From: AP-15 sp963735445 | GTDB taxonomy: Bacteria; Pseudomonadota; Alphaproteobacteria; ATCC43930; CGMCC-115725 | Reading direction: 5' to 3' | Assembly (NCBI GenBank): GCA_963735445.1 | Contig: CAVTLC010000045.1 | Coordinates: forward strand, 1 to 64,000 | DNA length: 64,000 nucleotides | Shown: positions 44,004 to 54,302 of the stretch, one piece after another | Layout of the letters: each line of letters starts with the position of its first letter | Numbering within the stretch: the stretch's first letter is position 1 | The notes under the pieces: model-generated | Databases searched by the model: none | Told to the model about the DNA's origin: nothing | Seen by the model: the letters and a program-made list of their open reading frames with translations, nothing else | Translations under genes and position numbers: made by a program

Positions 44004-45970
44004 GCAGTCTGCCTCAGGCCCAAGCGAGCCCCTTCCATTTCCGCAATTTCGGCCGCAGAAATTTCGCGCTCGCGGTGATCGCTCCAGCCGGACACCAGGA
44101 TCGTAACTGCGGCGGCGAGGAAGCCGAGGATCACCATCCACCAAATTTGCCAGATCAGCGCAAAGCCGGTGATCACCGCAAAAAATGCGGTGACGAAACC
44201 GGTAGCGCTGTTGCGCGGCATTTCGATCAATTCATAGGGAGGCTGCACCGGTCTTTCCCCCGTGCGCTTCATCTGCCAGAAGGCGTCGATTGTCTCGACT
44301 CTGGGTAGCACGGCAAAATTGTAGGCTGGCGGTGGCGAGGAGGTCGCCCACTCCAGGGTGCGGCCGTTCCAGGGATCGCCGGTCAGGTCGCGGTGCTGCT
44401 CGCGGGTGCGAATGCTGACATAAAGCTGCGCAATCTGGCACAGGATGCCGCAGAAAATGACGATGGCTCCGGCTTCCGCGACAAGCAGCAAGGGGTGCCA
44501 GCTCGGGTCGGGGATGTGCTGCAGGCGCCGCGTCATGCCCATCAGACCCAAGGCGTAAAGCGGCGTGAAGGCGAGATAAAAGCCGATCAGCCAGCACCAG
44601 AAGCTGGCCTTGCCGAAGCGTTCGTCGAGGGTGAACCCGAACGCCTTTGGGAACCAGTAATTGTAGCCCGCGAGTACACCGAAGACGACACCGCCAATGA
44701 TGACATTGTGGAAATGGGCGACCAGGAAGACGCTGTTGTGGAGCACAAAATCGACCGGTGGCACCGCCAACAACACCCCGGTCATGCCGCCAATGACAAA
44801 GGTGACGATGAACCCGATCGCAAACAGGATCGGCGTTCGATACACGATCCGACCGCGGAACATCGTAAAGAGCCAGTTGAAGACTTTGACGCCGGTCGGC
44901 ACCGCGATGATCGACGACATGATGCCAAAGAAAGCATTGACGTCGGCGCCCGCCCCCATCGTGAAGAAGTGGTGCAGCCAGACCATGAAAGAGAGGACAC
45001 AGATCCCGAGGGTAGCGAGAACCATCGAACGATAACTGAACAGACCCTTGCCGGAAAAGGTCGCGACTACTTCGGAAAAAACACCAAATACCGGCAGGAT
45101 CAGGATGTAGACTTCGGGGTGCCCCCACGCCCAAAACAGGTTGACATACATCATCTGGTTGCCGCCGGCATCATTGGTAAAGAAATGCATGCCGAGGTAA
45201 CGGTCGAGCAGCAGCATCACAAAAGTCGCGGTCAGGATCGGAAAGGCGGCAACGATCAGCAGATTTGACGCCAATGCTGTCCAGCAGAACACCGGCATTC
45301 GAAAATAAGTCATGCCCGGGGCGCGCAGTTTGAGGATCGTGGTTACGAAATTTACGCCGGTCAGCAAGGTGCCGATGCCGGAGATCTGCAGTGACCACAG
45401 GTAGTAATCGACGCCGACATCGGGCGAAAAGGCGAGCTCCGATAATGGCGGGTAGCCCATCCAGCCGGTGCGCGCGAAATTGCCGATGACGAGCGACATA
45501 TTGATCAGCAGCGCGCCGGTAGCCGTCAGCCAGAAGCTGATCGAATTGAGCACCGGAAAGGCGACATCACGCACGCCGAGCTGCAACGGCACGGCAAAGT
45601 TCATCAGCCCGATGACGAGCGGCATCGCTACGAAAAAGATCATGATCGTGCCGTGCGCCGAGAAGATCTGGTCGTAGTGACTGGGCGGCAGGTATCCCTG
45701 CGCACCGCCGACCGCGATCGCCTGCTGTGTGCGCATCATGATCGCATCGGCAAAGCCGCGCAGCAGCATGACCAGGCCCAGAGCGAAATACATAACGCCG
45801 ATGCGCTTGTGGTCGACACTGGTCAGCCACTCGCGCCACAGATAAGGCCACCATCCCTTGACGGTGACGAGCCCGAGCACGGCCAGAATGACGATCACGA
45901 CCACCGCGGCGCTGAGCAGCGGGAGGGGCTCGTTGAACGGAATTGCCGCCCAGGTGAGCCTGCCTAGCAT
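44000..45970 (-). CDS. cyoB: cytochrome bo3 quinol oxidase subunit I
   Basis: 656 residues, about 14 membrane helices. Haem-copper oxidase family A: SAHGTIMIFFVAMPL (low-spin haem His), WAWGHPEVYILILPVFGVFS (cross-linked His-Tyr and CuB), VWLHHFFTM (CuB His pair), VAHFHNVIIGGVVFG (haem His pair). SVDHKRIGVMYF is typical at the N-terminus. Forms the proton-pumping core that reduces O2 with quinol. cyoA lies one base upstream. Intact. Confidence 0.96.
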   Translation of the reverse strand: MLGRLTWAAIPFNEPLPLLSAAVVVIVILAVLGLVTVKGWWPYLWREWLTSVDHKRIGVMYFALGLVMLLRGFADAIMMRTQQAIAVGGAQGYLPPSHYDQIFSAHGTIMIFFVAMPLVIGLMNFAVPLQLGVRDVAFPVLNSISFWLTATGALLINMSLVIGNFARTGWMGYPPLSELAFSPDVGVDYYLWSLQISGIGTLLTGVNFVTTILKLRAPGMTYFRMPVFCWTALASNLLIVAAFPILTATFVMLLLDRYLGMHFFTNDAGGNQMMYVNLFWAWGHPEVYILILPVFGVFSEVVATFSGKGLFSYRSMVLATLGICVLSFMVWLHHFFTMGAGADVNAFFGIMSSIIAVPTGVKVFNWLFTMFRGRIVYRTPILFAIGFIVTFVIGGMTGVLLAVPPVDFVLHNSVFLVAHFHNVIIGGVVFGVLAGYNYWFPKAFGFTLDERFGKASFWCWLIGFYLAFTPLYALGLMGMTRRLQHIPDPSWHPLLLVAEAGAIVIFCGILCQIAQLYVSIRTREQHRDLTGDPWNGRTLEWATSSPPPAYNFAVLPRVETIDAFWQMKRTGERPVQPPYELIEMPRNSATGFVTAFFAVITGFALIWQIWWMVILGFLAAAVTILVSGWSDHREREISAAEIAEMEGARLGLRQTA

Positions 45971-45971
45971 G

Positions 45972-46895
45972 TCAACCCCCTCCCTGTTGCACTGGTGGAC
46001 ACCAGGCCCCTGCGGCGCGCGTTTTTCCGGGACCCGAAGCCGTCAGATCGATGATGTGTTCGAACAGGTTCGGCTGGACTGCGCGATAGATGACGGGGGG
46101 CACCGCTTTACTCGGCCGCGCCAATTCGGTGTAGGCGGCATCGTCGAGCGTAGGACCGGCGCTGCGCGCCTGGGTGATCCAAGCATCGAAATCGCCGGCC
46201 GACACCGCCTTGGCGATGAACCGCATCTCGGCAAAGCCATCGCCGCTAAAATTCGCCGAAAAACCAGGATACGCGCCCGGCCTGGCCGCGAGCAGGTTCA
46301 AGTGAGTGGTCATTCCGCCCATCGTGTAGATCTGGCCGCCCAGTTGCGGGATAAAGAAGGAATTCATCACCGTCGCCGAAGTGAGCCGGAAATTGACCGG
46401 GGTCCCGGTCGGGATGACGAGCTGATTTACCGCGGCGATCCGCTGGTCGGGGTAGATGAACAGCCATTTCCAATCGAGCGCCACGACGTCCACCTGCAGC
46501 GGCTTGGCGTCTGCGGGAATCGGTGCTCTTGGATCGAGCTGATGCGAACCGATCCAGATGACGCCGCCCAACAGGATCACGATCAGCGCCGGGATCGACC
46601 AGAGGACGAATTCGAGACGCCCTTCATAGGAGTCGTCCGAGCTGCGGTTGGCGCGGAGGTTCGACGACCGGTACCACCAGGCGAACGCGAACGTCGCCAG
46701 GATCACGGGAACCACGACGACGAGCATGATTGCCGTCGAATTGATTAGAAGCAGGCGCTCGGCCGAGGCGATCGGCCCTTGCGGATCCAATATTCCTTGC
46801 TGGCAGGAGGCTAGCGGTAGCGCAGCGCACGCGATTAGCCAGCGAAGCAAGGCTGATCGCTGCAGGCGGCGCCGCGGATTAGTGGCTTTCCTCAT
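45972..46895 (-). CDS. cyoA: cytochrome bo3 quinol oxidase subunit II
   Basis: 307 residues from ATG 46895. Lipoprotein signal (LIACAALPLASCQQGILDPQ) with the Cys at about 27, two membrane helices (INSTAIMLVVVVPVILATFA, WSIPALIVILLGGVIWIGSH) and a periplasmic cupredoxin domain with DWKWLFIYPDQ and MNSFFIPQLGGQIYTMGGMT. The CuA ligands of cytochrome c oxidases are absent, as expected for a quinol oxidase. First gene of the operon. A 360-base upstream interval presumably holds the promoter. Confidence 0.95.
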   Translation of the reverse strand: MRKATNPRRRLQRSALLRWLIACAALPLASCQQGILDPQGPIASAERLLLINSTAIMLVVVVPVILATFAFAWWYRSSNLRANRSSDDSYEGRLEFVLWSIPALIVILLGGVIWIGSHQLDPRAPIPADAKPLQVDVVALDWKWLFIYPDQRIAAVNQLVIPTGTPVNFRLTSATVMNSFFIPQLGGQIYTMGGMTTHLNLLAARPGAYPGFSANFSGDGFAEMRFIAKAVSAGDFDAWITQARSAGPTLDDAAYTELARPSKAVPPVIYRAVQPNLFEHIIDLTASGPGKTRAAGAWCPPVQQGGG

Positions 46896-47258
46896 CGAAG
46901 AGATCACCCTTCCCTGCCGCGCTCGGAATCTTCCAACCGCCGGAGTCTTCAAATCGCCATTGTCCAAAGTTTGAATAGTTCCGCGCGCGATAACCACTTA
47001 ATTCCGGCAAAAACATAAATTTGTCAGGCGCTGTACTCCGGCCTCTCCCGAGATGTCGAGAAGCTAATATCCCTGAGGCAGCCGAGAACGCCTCAGCATC
47101 ATACTACAGCGCGCCGCTCCGGCGGAGCGGCCGTCATGCGCAATCAATCCAAGTCTCACCCTGAGATGACGCGAATCATGTCGCCGCGTGGATTGCCGGA
47201 ACCCGGCATCGCCGCTATTTGCTGCTTGGTCGTCGCTACCCCGACGGGGGCCGAGCGC
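46896..47258. other. intergenic interval between cyoA and 47259 gene
   Basis: About 360 bases with no believable gene. It is the 5' side of cyoA (minus strand), so the oxidase promoter should be here, and the 3' side of the two small minus-strand genes. No clear FNR-type box is visible. It contains the GC hairpin at 47113-47131. Confidence 0.4.
47113..47131. other. 19-base hairpin in the interval before cyoA
   Basis: GCCGCTCCGGCGGAGCGGC folds into a near-perfect GC stem-loop. No T-run follows, so it is not a textbook terminator. It may be a palindromic repeat unit or a transcription/attenuation signal between the small-gene pair (47259-47761) and the cyo operon. Confidence 0.4.
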
Positions 47259-47558
47259 TCAGTGGATAGTACGCGACGCCGACGCATTATCGGGGGACGT
47301 GCTCGCTCTCCGATATCCGGCATCGATTTGGCCGTGCTTGTGCAAAACTTCTGGTCCTAGCGCGTCGGCCAGTAAAAGTTTGACGTAGTTGTCGCCGCGG
47401 CTCGCCAATCCCGCCGCCACCTTGGGATCCAACGTGTAATACCGACGGCGCAGCGGATCCCAACGGAACCCCACAGCTCGAGCCGGAGCGCCATCTCCGG
47501 TCGGGCAGCGGTAGTAGAACTGATACGTAACGGGATCGAAATGGAGCTTTGACATCAT
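47259..47558 (-). CDS. small hypothetical protein
   Basis: About 99 residues: MSKLHFDPVTYQFYYRCPTG then GAPARAVGFRWDPLRRRYYT and ADPKVAAGL-like text. The phrase A.GFRWDP..RRYYT.DP..AA.L occurs at the N-termini of some SNF2-like helicases, where it forms a small nucleic-acid-binding cap; here it is alone. Start ATG 47558 overlaps the previous gene's stop (ATGATG around TGA). The C-terminal 30 residues are low in structure. Confidence 0.45.
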   Translation of the reverse strand: MMSKLHFDPVTYQFYYRCPTGDGAPARAVGFRWDPLRRRYYTLDPKVAAGLASRGDNYVKLLLADALGPEVLHKHGQIDAGYRRASTSPDNASASRTIH

Positions 47559-47761
47559 ACTCTCCCCAATGCGGGTCCAGACAGATGAATTGTGGTCAGC
47601 TCATCGATCCAATTGTGCACCCCCATGCACCGCAGTCGAGTAAACTCAGGTAAATCCTGGTGAGTTACGGTGAGCGAAGCACTGAGCTTCGCTGCAGCTG
47701 GGTGGCGGTCGGGATCAATATCGATAAACGCCACGGCCTGTTTGCGGCCGAGCTCTCGCAA
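47555..47761 (-). CDS. small hypothetical protein
   Basis: About 68 residues read from TTG 47761 as RELGRKQAVAFIDIDPDRHP, LTVTHQDLPEFTRLRCMGVH ending ALGRV. Its stop overlaps the start of the next small gene, so the two form a pair. It may be the 3' piece of a longer gene (upstream CLADCESS in another frame looks protein-like). No family recognised. Downstream of glgP. Confidence 0.35.
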   Translation of the reverse strand: MRELGRKQAVAFIDIDPDRHPAAAKLSASLTVTHQDLPEFTRLRCMGVHNWIDELTTIHLSGPALGRV

Positions 47762-47841
47762 TCGGCGAGACAGTCAATCAGCCGCTCGATAGCTTTACAG
47801 AGCGCTCAAGCATGCTTGCATGCAGATAAAGCGGATCCTTA

Positions 47842-50353
47842 TTATGGCACTGGACAAGGCTTTGCATTCCAGATTTCGGTGGCGTATTGGGCGATCGTGC
47901 GGTCGCTGGAGAATTTGCCGGAACCGGCCACATTCAAGATCGCTTTGCGCGCCCACCCGGTGCGGTCGGCGTATAACGCAGTCAGTCGGCGGTCGGCCTC
48001 CATATAGGATTGCAAATCGGCAAGGTGCATATAGTGATCGCCTGCGCCCAACAATGCGTTGTGCAGTGGCGCGAAAATCCCCGGCTCATAGCGGCTGAAA
48101 TAGTCGGCCGCGATCATGTCCAGCGCCGCACGGGTCTCCGGGTCGTGGTCGTAATGCCAGTGCGGATTGTACCAGCCGCGGCTCCCCTCCACCTGGTCAG
48201 CGGTCAGGCCGAACAGGAAGAAGTTATCCTCGCCAGCTTCCTCCGCCATCTCGATCGTGGCGCCGTCGCGGGTGCCGATCGTCAACGCCCCATTCATCAT
48301 AAATTTCATGTTGCTGGTGCCGCTGGCTTCGTAACCAGCGGTCGAAATCTGATTGGAGACATCGGCCGCCGGGATCAGCCGCTCGGCCAGCGACACGCAA
48401 TATTCGGGCAGAAAAACAACTTTCAGTCGGCCCCGTGTTATTGGGTCGCCATCGACTGTGCCGGCGATGTTGTTGATGAATTTGATGATCAGCTTCGCCA
48501 AGTGATAGGCGGGGGCTGCCTTGCCGCCGAAGACAAAGGTGCGCGGCATCATGTCGAGGTGCGGGTTTTCCCGCAGCTGATTGTAAAGGACGATGATGCG
48601 CAGCGCATTCAACAACTGCCGCTTATATTCGTGAATGCGTTTGATCTGACAGTCGAAGATCGTGTCCGGGTCGACGGCCTGGCCGCAGCTGGTTTTCACC
48701 CAATCGACAAAGCGCAGTTTGGCCGCCCGCTTAGCCTCGAGGAAGCTTTCGCGAAAGGCCCCGTCATCCGCCAGCGGACGCAGCTTTTGCAATTCGTCGA
48801 GATCGGTCACCCAATCGCTGGCCGATCGCCTCGGTGACTACGCGAGCGAGGCCGGGGTTCGCAAGCAACAACCAACGCCGCGGGGTGATGCCGTTGGTTT
48901 TATTGTTGAAGCGCTCGGGGTACATCTCGGCAAAGTCTTTGACCGTCAGCTTGCGCAATAGCGCCGAATGTATGGCAGCCACGCCATTGGTGCTGTGCGA
49001 GCCGACAATCGCCATATTCGCCATGCGAATCTTGCGCTCGCCGTCCTCTTCGACCAGGCTCATGCGAGCGACACGTGCTTCGTCACCGGGCCAGAGAACC
49101 TGGACGGTATCGAGAAAGCGGCGATTGATCTCAAAGATGATCTCCAGCTGCCGCGGTAACAGCTTCTCAAAATAACTGAGTGGCCATCTTTCGAGCGCTT
49201 CGGGCAGCAAGGTATGATTGGTGTAGCCCAAAGTCCTTTGCGTGATGTCCCAGGCTTCGTCCCACCCGAGATGCGCCTCGTCGAGCAGGATGCGCATCAA
49301 TTCGGGAACGGCCAGAGTCGGATGCGTGTCGTTGAGCTGGATCGCGACCTTGTCGGGTACGAGATGCCAATCGCCATTCCGGCGGTGAAAGCGGCGTACG
49401 AGATCGGCCAGCGAGCAGGCCACGAGAAAGTACTCCTGCACAAAACGCAATGCCTGCCCGATCTCGGTGCTGTCGTCGGGATAAAGCACCCGGGTCAACG
49501 ATTCCGCCGCGAGAGTTCCGGCAAGCGCACCGACAAAGTCGCCGCTGCTGAACTCCTGAAAATCGAAATAATCGGGCGACGCCGCGGCCCATAACCGCAA
49601 TGTGTTAATGGTTTTGCCGCCATAGCCCGCTACCGGCCGGTCAAACGGGATGCCGATCAATGTCGAGGGGTGGTCGGGGACAATCTCCAGGGTGCCGCGG
49701 TGCATTCTGACCGAGGAGCGAAGCTTGATTTCGACGGCTTCGTGTGGGCGGGCGACCTCCCAGGGGTCATGCTGGCGCAACCAGTTGTCCGGGTACTCGC
49801 GTTGCCAGCCATGCTCGATGGTCTGTCGGAACATGCCGTACTCGTAGCGCAGGCCGTAGCCCATAGCCGGCAATTCCATTGTCGCCATCGAATTGAGAAA
49901 GCACGCGGCGAGCCGCCCTAATCCGCCATTTCCGAGCCCGGCATCGGGTTCTTGTTCGATCAGGCCGAACCAATCGAGATCGCGTTGCTGCGCGGCGCGT
50001 TTGACATAGGGGTCGAGCAACAGATTGGTGATGTTGTTGGTTAGCGACCGCCCGATCAGAAACTCCATCGACAAATAGTAGATGCGCTTAGGGTTCAGGC
50101 GGTTATAGGTGCGCTCGGTTTTGACCCAGCGCTGCGATAACACGTCCCTGACGGACCGGGCGGCGGCCTCGAAGCGTTCGCGGGCGCCGGCCGCGACCGG
50201 ATCGACGACGTCGTCGAACAGCAGATGCCGTTCGTACAGCGCGTCGCTATGACCGGAAAACCGGATTGGGCCGCAACCGTATTGGGTGAGAAGGTCGGAC
50301 TCGGTATTCGTTCCCGTCGGTGGCGGTAACGTGGTTTCGCTCAATTCCTGCAT
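47842..50353 (-). pseudogene. glgP: glycogen/alpha-glucan phosphorylase (one frame change)
   Basis: About 835 residues, the family's usual length. N-terminal half from ATG 50353: RIYYLSMEFLIGRSLTNNIT, EPDAGLGNGGLGRLAACFLN (substrate loop), YGLRYEYGMFRQ, and KVAIQLNDTHPTLAVPELMR. C-terminal half in a shifted frame: QIKRIHEYKRQLLNALRIIV, and EASGTSNMKFMMNGALTIGT with the PLP-binding Lys. The frame moves near 48808 where ATCGGCCAGCGAT has one C more than ATCGGCAGCGAT. Releases glucose-1-phosphate from glycogen ends. All catalytic residues are retained. Follows glgX on the same strand with 136 bases between. Confidence 0.9.
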
Positions 50354-50488
50354 TGTATGCTGTCCTTGCTGCCGGGCCCGATTAGCTTACCTGTTTACTT
50401 CTTCGAGCGATGTGACCTCTACGCGACGCGTTACGTTCCACAATCGAACCGGAACCTTGACGTCGGGCAGATACTCATCCCGATGCTC

Positions 50489-52642
50489 CTATCCGGGTGA
50501 AGGACGCGTCGTGTTATTTACGCCGATTGTTGTGTCAGTTCTGCGATCGGGCCGGACGTCGCCGTCTGTGCGCACAAACAGCGCCACAACGGAGCGAGGT
50601 GCAACGCGGTATTGCGTTCCAGGCACCGGTGGCGCAGTCGTAACATCCTCGATGTCATCCGGCCACTCGCGCGATGTATCGATCCATCGCTGCCAGCCGG
50701 CGGCTGCTCCCGCAGGCGCCAATGGCAGATCGAAATCGAGCGCCTCCCAAAAAGCATTGAACATCACATGTAGCCAGAGCGGGATTTGGCGCTGACGCGT
50801 CCGCACCGTAAAGGCAAGGCTATGCGATAGAGTCACTCCAATCCGGCCGCCCGAGCCGGACGCCGTGCCAGTCAATCTCGGCGCGGCGCAGCAGCTGATT
50901 AAGGCTCAGCGCGAAGGTTTCCTGATTGTTCATTCCCAATAACCGGAGACGCTGGCCAATCAGCTTGCGCACGAATTGGTGGAGGTCCGGGTGCCGATCG
51001 AGGAGGCTCCAATCGAGCCAGCTGATCTCGTTGTCCTGGCAATAGGCATTGCTGTTGCCCCGCTGGGTGCGGCGCATCTCATCGCCCATCTGGAACATCG
51101 GTGTACCGATCGAGATGAGCAGAATGACAAAAAAGTTCTTGATCTGACGAGCGCGCAGCTGCTCGACGGTAGTATCGTCGGTAGTTCCTTCGACCCCGCA
51201 GTTCCAGGACAGGTTCTGGTCGAGCCCGTCGCGGTTGCCTTCGTTATTCGCCTCGTTGTGCTTACTGTCGTAAGAGACCAGATCGTTTAGTGTAAAGCCG
51301 TCGTGGCAAGTAATAAAATTTATGCTCTGTTCGGGCTCCCGTTCCTGGTGACCGAAAATGTCCGGGACTGCCCAAGTGCGCGTTGCGCCAATAGCCGCAC
51401 AGTGCCGTTGTCGCTCTTGACAAAACGACGGACATCGTCGCGAAAACGGCCGTTCCATTCCTTCCAGCTGTCGCCAATAAAGGTTCCGACCTGGTAGAGA
51501 CCGGCAGCATCCCACGCCTCGGCGATCAGCTTAGTGCCAGCGAGAACAGGATCGGAGTCGATGTCCAAGAGAACCGGAGGATTTTCCAGCGGGCGGCCGG
51601 TTTCGTCACGGGATAGGATTGAGGCCAGGTCGAACCGGAACCCATCGACGTGCATGTGGGCAACCCAGTACCGCAGACTGTCGAGGATCATGCGGCGCAC
51701 GATCGATTGATTGGCGTTTAGCGTATTTCCGGTGCCACTGTAGTTTGCGTACTGGGCGCGATCATTGTCGAGAATGTAATAGATTTCGTTGGCGAGACCG
51801 CGGAAGCAGAGAGTGGGCCCTCCGGCATTTCCTTCGGCGGTGTGGTTGTAGACGACATCGAGGATCACCTCGATGCCGGCGCGGTGCAGCGCCTTGACCA
51901 GATCACGAAACTCGTCGACCGGGCCGAGCGTGTCTTTCCGCGAACTATACCCGGCATGCGGCGCGAAAAACGAGACCGGGGAATAGCCCCAATAATTGAC
52001 CAGGCCCGGCGGGCAGTCCTGGCGATCAAACTGGAATATAGGCAGCAGCTCGACCGCGGTGATCCCGAGATCCTGAAGATAAGGGATCTTCTCGATCATG
52101 CCGGCATAGGTTCCCCGCCGTTCCGCGGAGACCCCAGAGCTCGGATGCCGCGTGAAGCCGGCGACGTGCATCTCGTAAATCACTGTCGTGGCGAAAGGCC
52201 GGTGCAGCGGCGCATCGCCCTCCCAATCGTAAAGATCGGGATCGACCACGACGCTCTTCATGGCGTGCGGGTTGGCTTCACCGTATCGGCTCGCGTTGAC
52301 CCGAGAATAGTCGTCGGGCACGACGACCGCGCGCCCATAAGGATCGAGCAGGGTCTTGCTTGCATCAAACCGCAGACCGCGCCCGGGATCGAACGGCCCG
52401 TCGGCGCGATAGGCGTAAACCTGTCCGGGACGGATTCCCGGCACAAAGGCGTGCCAATAATGGTAGGTGCGATGCGTATGCGGATCGAGCTCGATCACCC
52501 GCGCCGGGTGCATTGCGTCAGCACCATCGAACAGCAGGAGATCCACCCGGCTCGCCTGCCGTGAATACACGCTGAAATTCACACCCTCGCTGGTGACGTT
52601 GGCGCCGAGCGGAAAACTCCGTCCCGTCTGGTCGGCCCGCAT
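50489..52642 (-). pseudogene. glgX: glycogen debranching enzyme GlgX (two frame changes)
   Basis: About 715 residues if repaired. Isoamylase-type GH13: early-set domain (SFPLGANVTSEGVNFSVYSR), VIYEMHVAGFTRHPSS, DVVYNHTAEGN, HVDGFRFDLASIL (nucleophile Asp), KLIAEAWDAAG (acid Glu), then in another frame NFITCHDGFTLNDLVSYDSK (transition-state Asp) and IGTPMFQMGDEMRRTQRGNS, and a third frame AFTVRTRQRQIPLWLHVMFN. Changes lie near 51340 and near 50850. Start ATG 52642 (MRADQTG) fits homologues; the frame is open to 52801. It removes alpha-1,6 branches left by the phosphorylase downstream. Confidence 0.85.
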
Positions 52643-52914
52643 CTGATTGAAACATTCGCCATCTGATCGCGGGCCACGAGGCACAGCGGATGACACGACA
52701 TCTGAACCGACTGGCGGGTGCAGATCGGTCAAGCTCACGAGCCTATTTCTAGAGACCGAGTTTTGTGACAGGGCCGGGAAGCCGGAACCCGCCATCCGCA
52801 TAAGATCATCGCCAATATCCTTTATGCGTCAGGTTGCGGCAGTTTGATGGCTTGGCTTTAACCGCGAATGAGCCGGGGGTGGTTACAGCTATCGTGAAAT
52901 CTCAGCACCGCACT

Positions 52915-52928
52915 TTGACCTAGATCAA
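52915..52928. promoter_or_regulatory. FNR/FixK-like box upstream of glgX
   Basis: TTGAC-CTAG-ATCAA (the other strand reads TTGAT-CTAG-GTCAA), one change from the consensus. It is about 280 bases upstream of the chosen glgX start or 120 before the longest possible start. It suggests that glycogen breakdown could respond to low oxygen through a FixK/FNR protein; unproven. Confidence 0.4.
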
Positions 52929-53048
52929 AGCAGCGGATGATTGCTCGCTCGGGCGGTCGACGTCGGCGCGGCCGGCCCTTCGCTCGGGAGCACCATAGAA
53001 GAGGGCGAGGGTTGATGACCGGTGCGCCCCCTCGCAGCCAGAGCGCTT

Positions 53049-53136
53049 GTCATCGCGAGGAACCCCCAGCGCGACGAAGGCATCCCGGGCCACCGGCTTG
53101 CTCCGCACGGGATTGCCTCGCTGGCCCGCAATGACG
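53049..53136. repeat. palindromic intergenic repeat
   Basis: Ends with imperfect inverted copies of GTCATYGCGRGG (GTCATCGCGAGG on the left; the right end reverse-complements to GTCATTGCGGGC), with GAAGGCATCCCG and its partner GGATTGCCTCGC inside. This is the large hairpin-forming intergenic unit (GTCATTGCGAGC...GAAGCAATCC) seen in hundreds of copies in Rhizobiales and related genomes. It lies between glgX and the DUF3108 gene and accounts for the short frames there. Confidence 0.75.
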
Positions 53137-53200
53137 CGATCGATATCAAGCAGATTTCTGGATCAGGATGCCAGGAAGCGCACCCCGCCGCTCATTGGTG

Positions 53201-54025
53201 CTATTCCCCCATCAGATGGAGATCGACACCGCGACCGTGCAGTTCGGCGAGGTAACCTTTAACCGCCCCAAATGCAGTATCGAATTCCATCCGAACGGGC
53301 ACTAGCCGGTCGCCGGCGATCAGGCGGGCATACCAGATCTTGCCATGGCGATAGGTGTCCTCGTCATGGTTCGGATTGACAATGATATCCTCGCGCACGA
53401 TGTCGCAGACTTGCGCGGGACCCGTGAAGTTCTGGTAGCCGTCGGCTGACAGCGTTTCTCGCTTAACATCGGTGAAGCGCAGATCGTACAACCCGCCGCC
53501 GTCATAGACCGGCACGGTCAGCGTGCAGGTGCCGCGTTGAGCAAGCTGGCGCTCGACCATAAAGAACGCGGTAATCTGGTCGACAGTGTCGTGGATTTGC
53601 TGCTCGGCGACCAATAAGGGCCGCCCCGATGAGGCCGGCGAGACATTGACGACGGCCCCGTCCCCTCGGTAATCGAGGCCGTACTGGCGATCCACACCGT
53701 TACGCCGCACACCGGCGCGGTAGTTGGATGGGTATGGCTTTCCAGCGGTGAACCGCCCGTGCACCTCGGAGTGGCTCGTAAGATCGACAAAGACCCGGGC
53801 GAGGCCGCGCGTGTCCATATCGGTCGCAATCATGTATCGGTCCGCCGTCTCCATGATGGTTGTTCGGTCGGTCAACACGTGAAGACCGGCAAAGCCGTAG
53901 ATTTCGAACCGTGCGGCGACCCGGTCCGCTCCGCCCGCCCGCGCCGTTAATCCGCCGGAGAGCAACAGGAGCGCGACCACCGCCGGCCCCAGAGCAAAAC
54001 GAAATAACCCCCCGATGCTTGCCAT
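53201..54025 (-). CDS. DUF3108-family periplasmic protein
   Basis: About 274 residues from ATG 54025 (earlier ATGs at 54052 and 54079 are in frame but less suited to a signal peptide). Signal FALGPAVVALLLLSGGLTA, then a beta-rich body: AARFEIYGFAGLHVLTDRTT, YMIATDMDTRG and later IWYARLIAGDRLVPVRMEFD-TAFGAVKGYLAELHG. This order is that of DUF3108 envelope proteins, which resemble lipoprotein carriers of the LolA/LolB type in fold. The exact role is unknown. Confidence 0.75.
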   Translation of the reverse strand: MASIGGLFRFALGPAVVALLLLSGGLTARAGGADRVAARFEIYGFAGLHVLTDRTTIMETADRYMIATDMDTRGLARVFVDLTSHSEVHGRFTAGKPYPSNYRAGVRRNGVDRQYGLDYRGDGAVVNVSPASSGRPLLVAEQQIHDTVDQITAFFMVERQLAQRGTCTLTVPVYDGGGLYDLRFTDVKRETLSADGYQNFTGPAQVCDIVREDIIVNPNHDEDTYRHGKIWYARLIAGDRLVPVRMEFDTAFGAVKGYLAELHGRGVDLHLMGE

Positions 54026-54302
54026 TTTTAACCCGTTTTCCCCCGCTGCCATCTGTGCTCGGCCTGAATTTAATGCCATCTGCGGATGATAGCCACCCGG
54101 GGATTTGCCGCTTTGATAAAGGTTAAATCCGCCCTTGCGTATGCCGCGGCCGATTGAGTGACAGGGTTCCCAGATCTCAACGGAACGGAAACTTGACGAA
54201 GATTAAAGCGGGCTCCGCCATCGCGTGAAATCATCGGTCTAACCCGACGACGAGCCGCGGCAAGCGTGACGGAATTGCGGCTCTCCTACAGAGGATCAGG
54301 TC

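Noticed and set aside
44393..45268. Plus-strand frame of 291 codons opposite cyoB
   Set aside because: Shadow of the oxidase; Asp/Arg-rich text with no family resemblance.
54111..54207. Degenerate FNR-like sites TTGATAAAGGTTAA and TTGACGAAGATTAA upstream of the MlaC-like gene
   Set aside because: Each differs from the consensus at key ATCAA positions; such near matches are common by chance.
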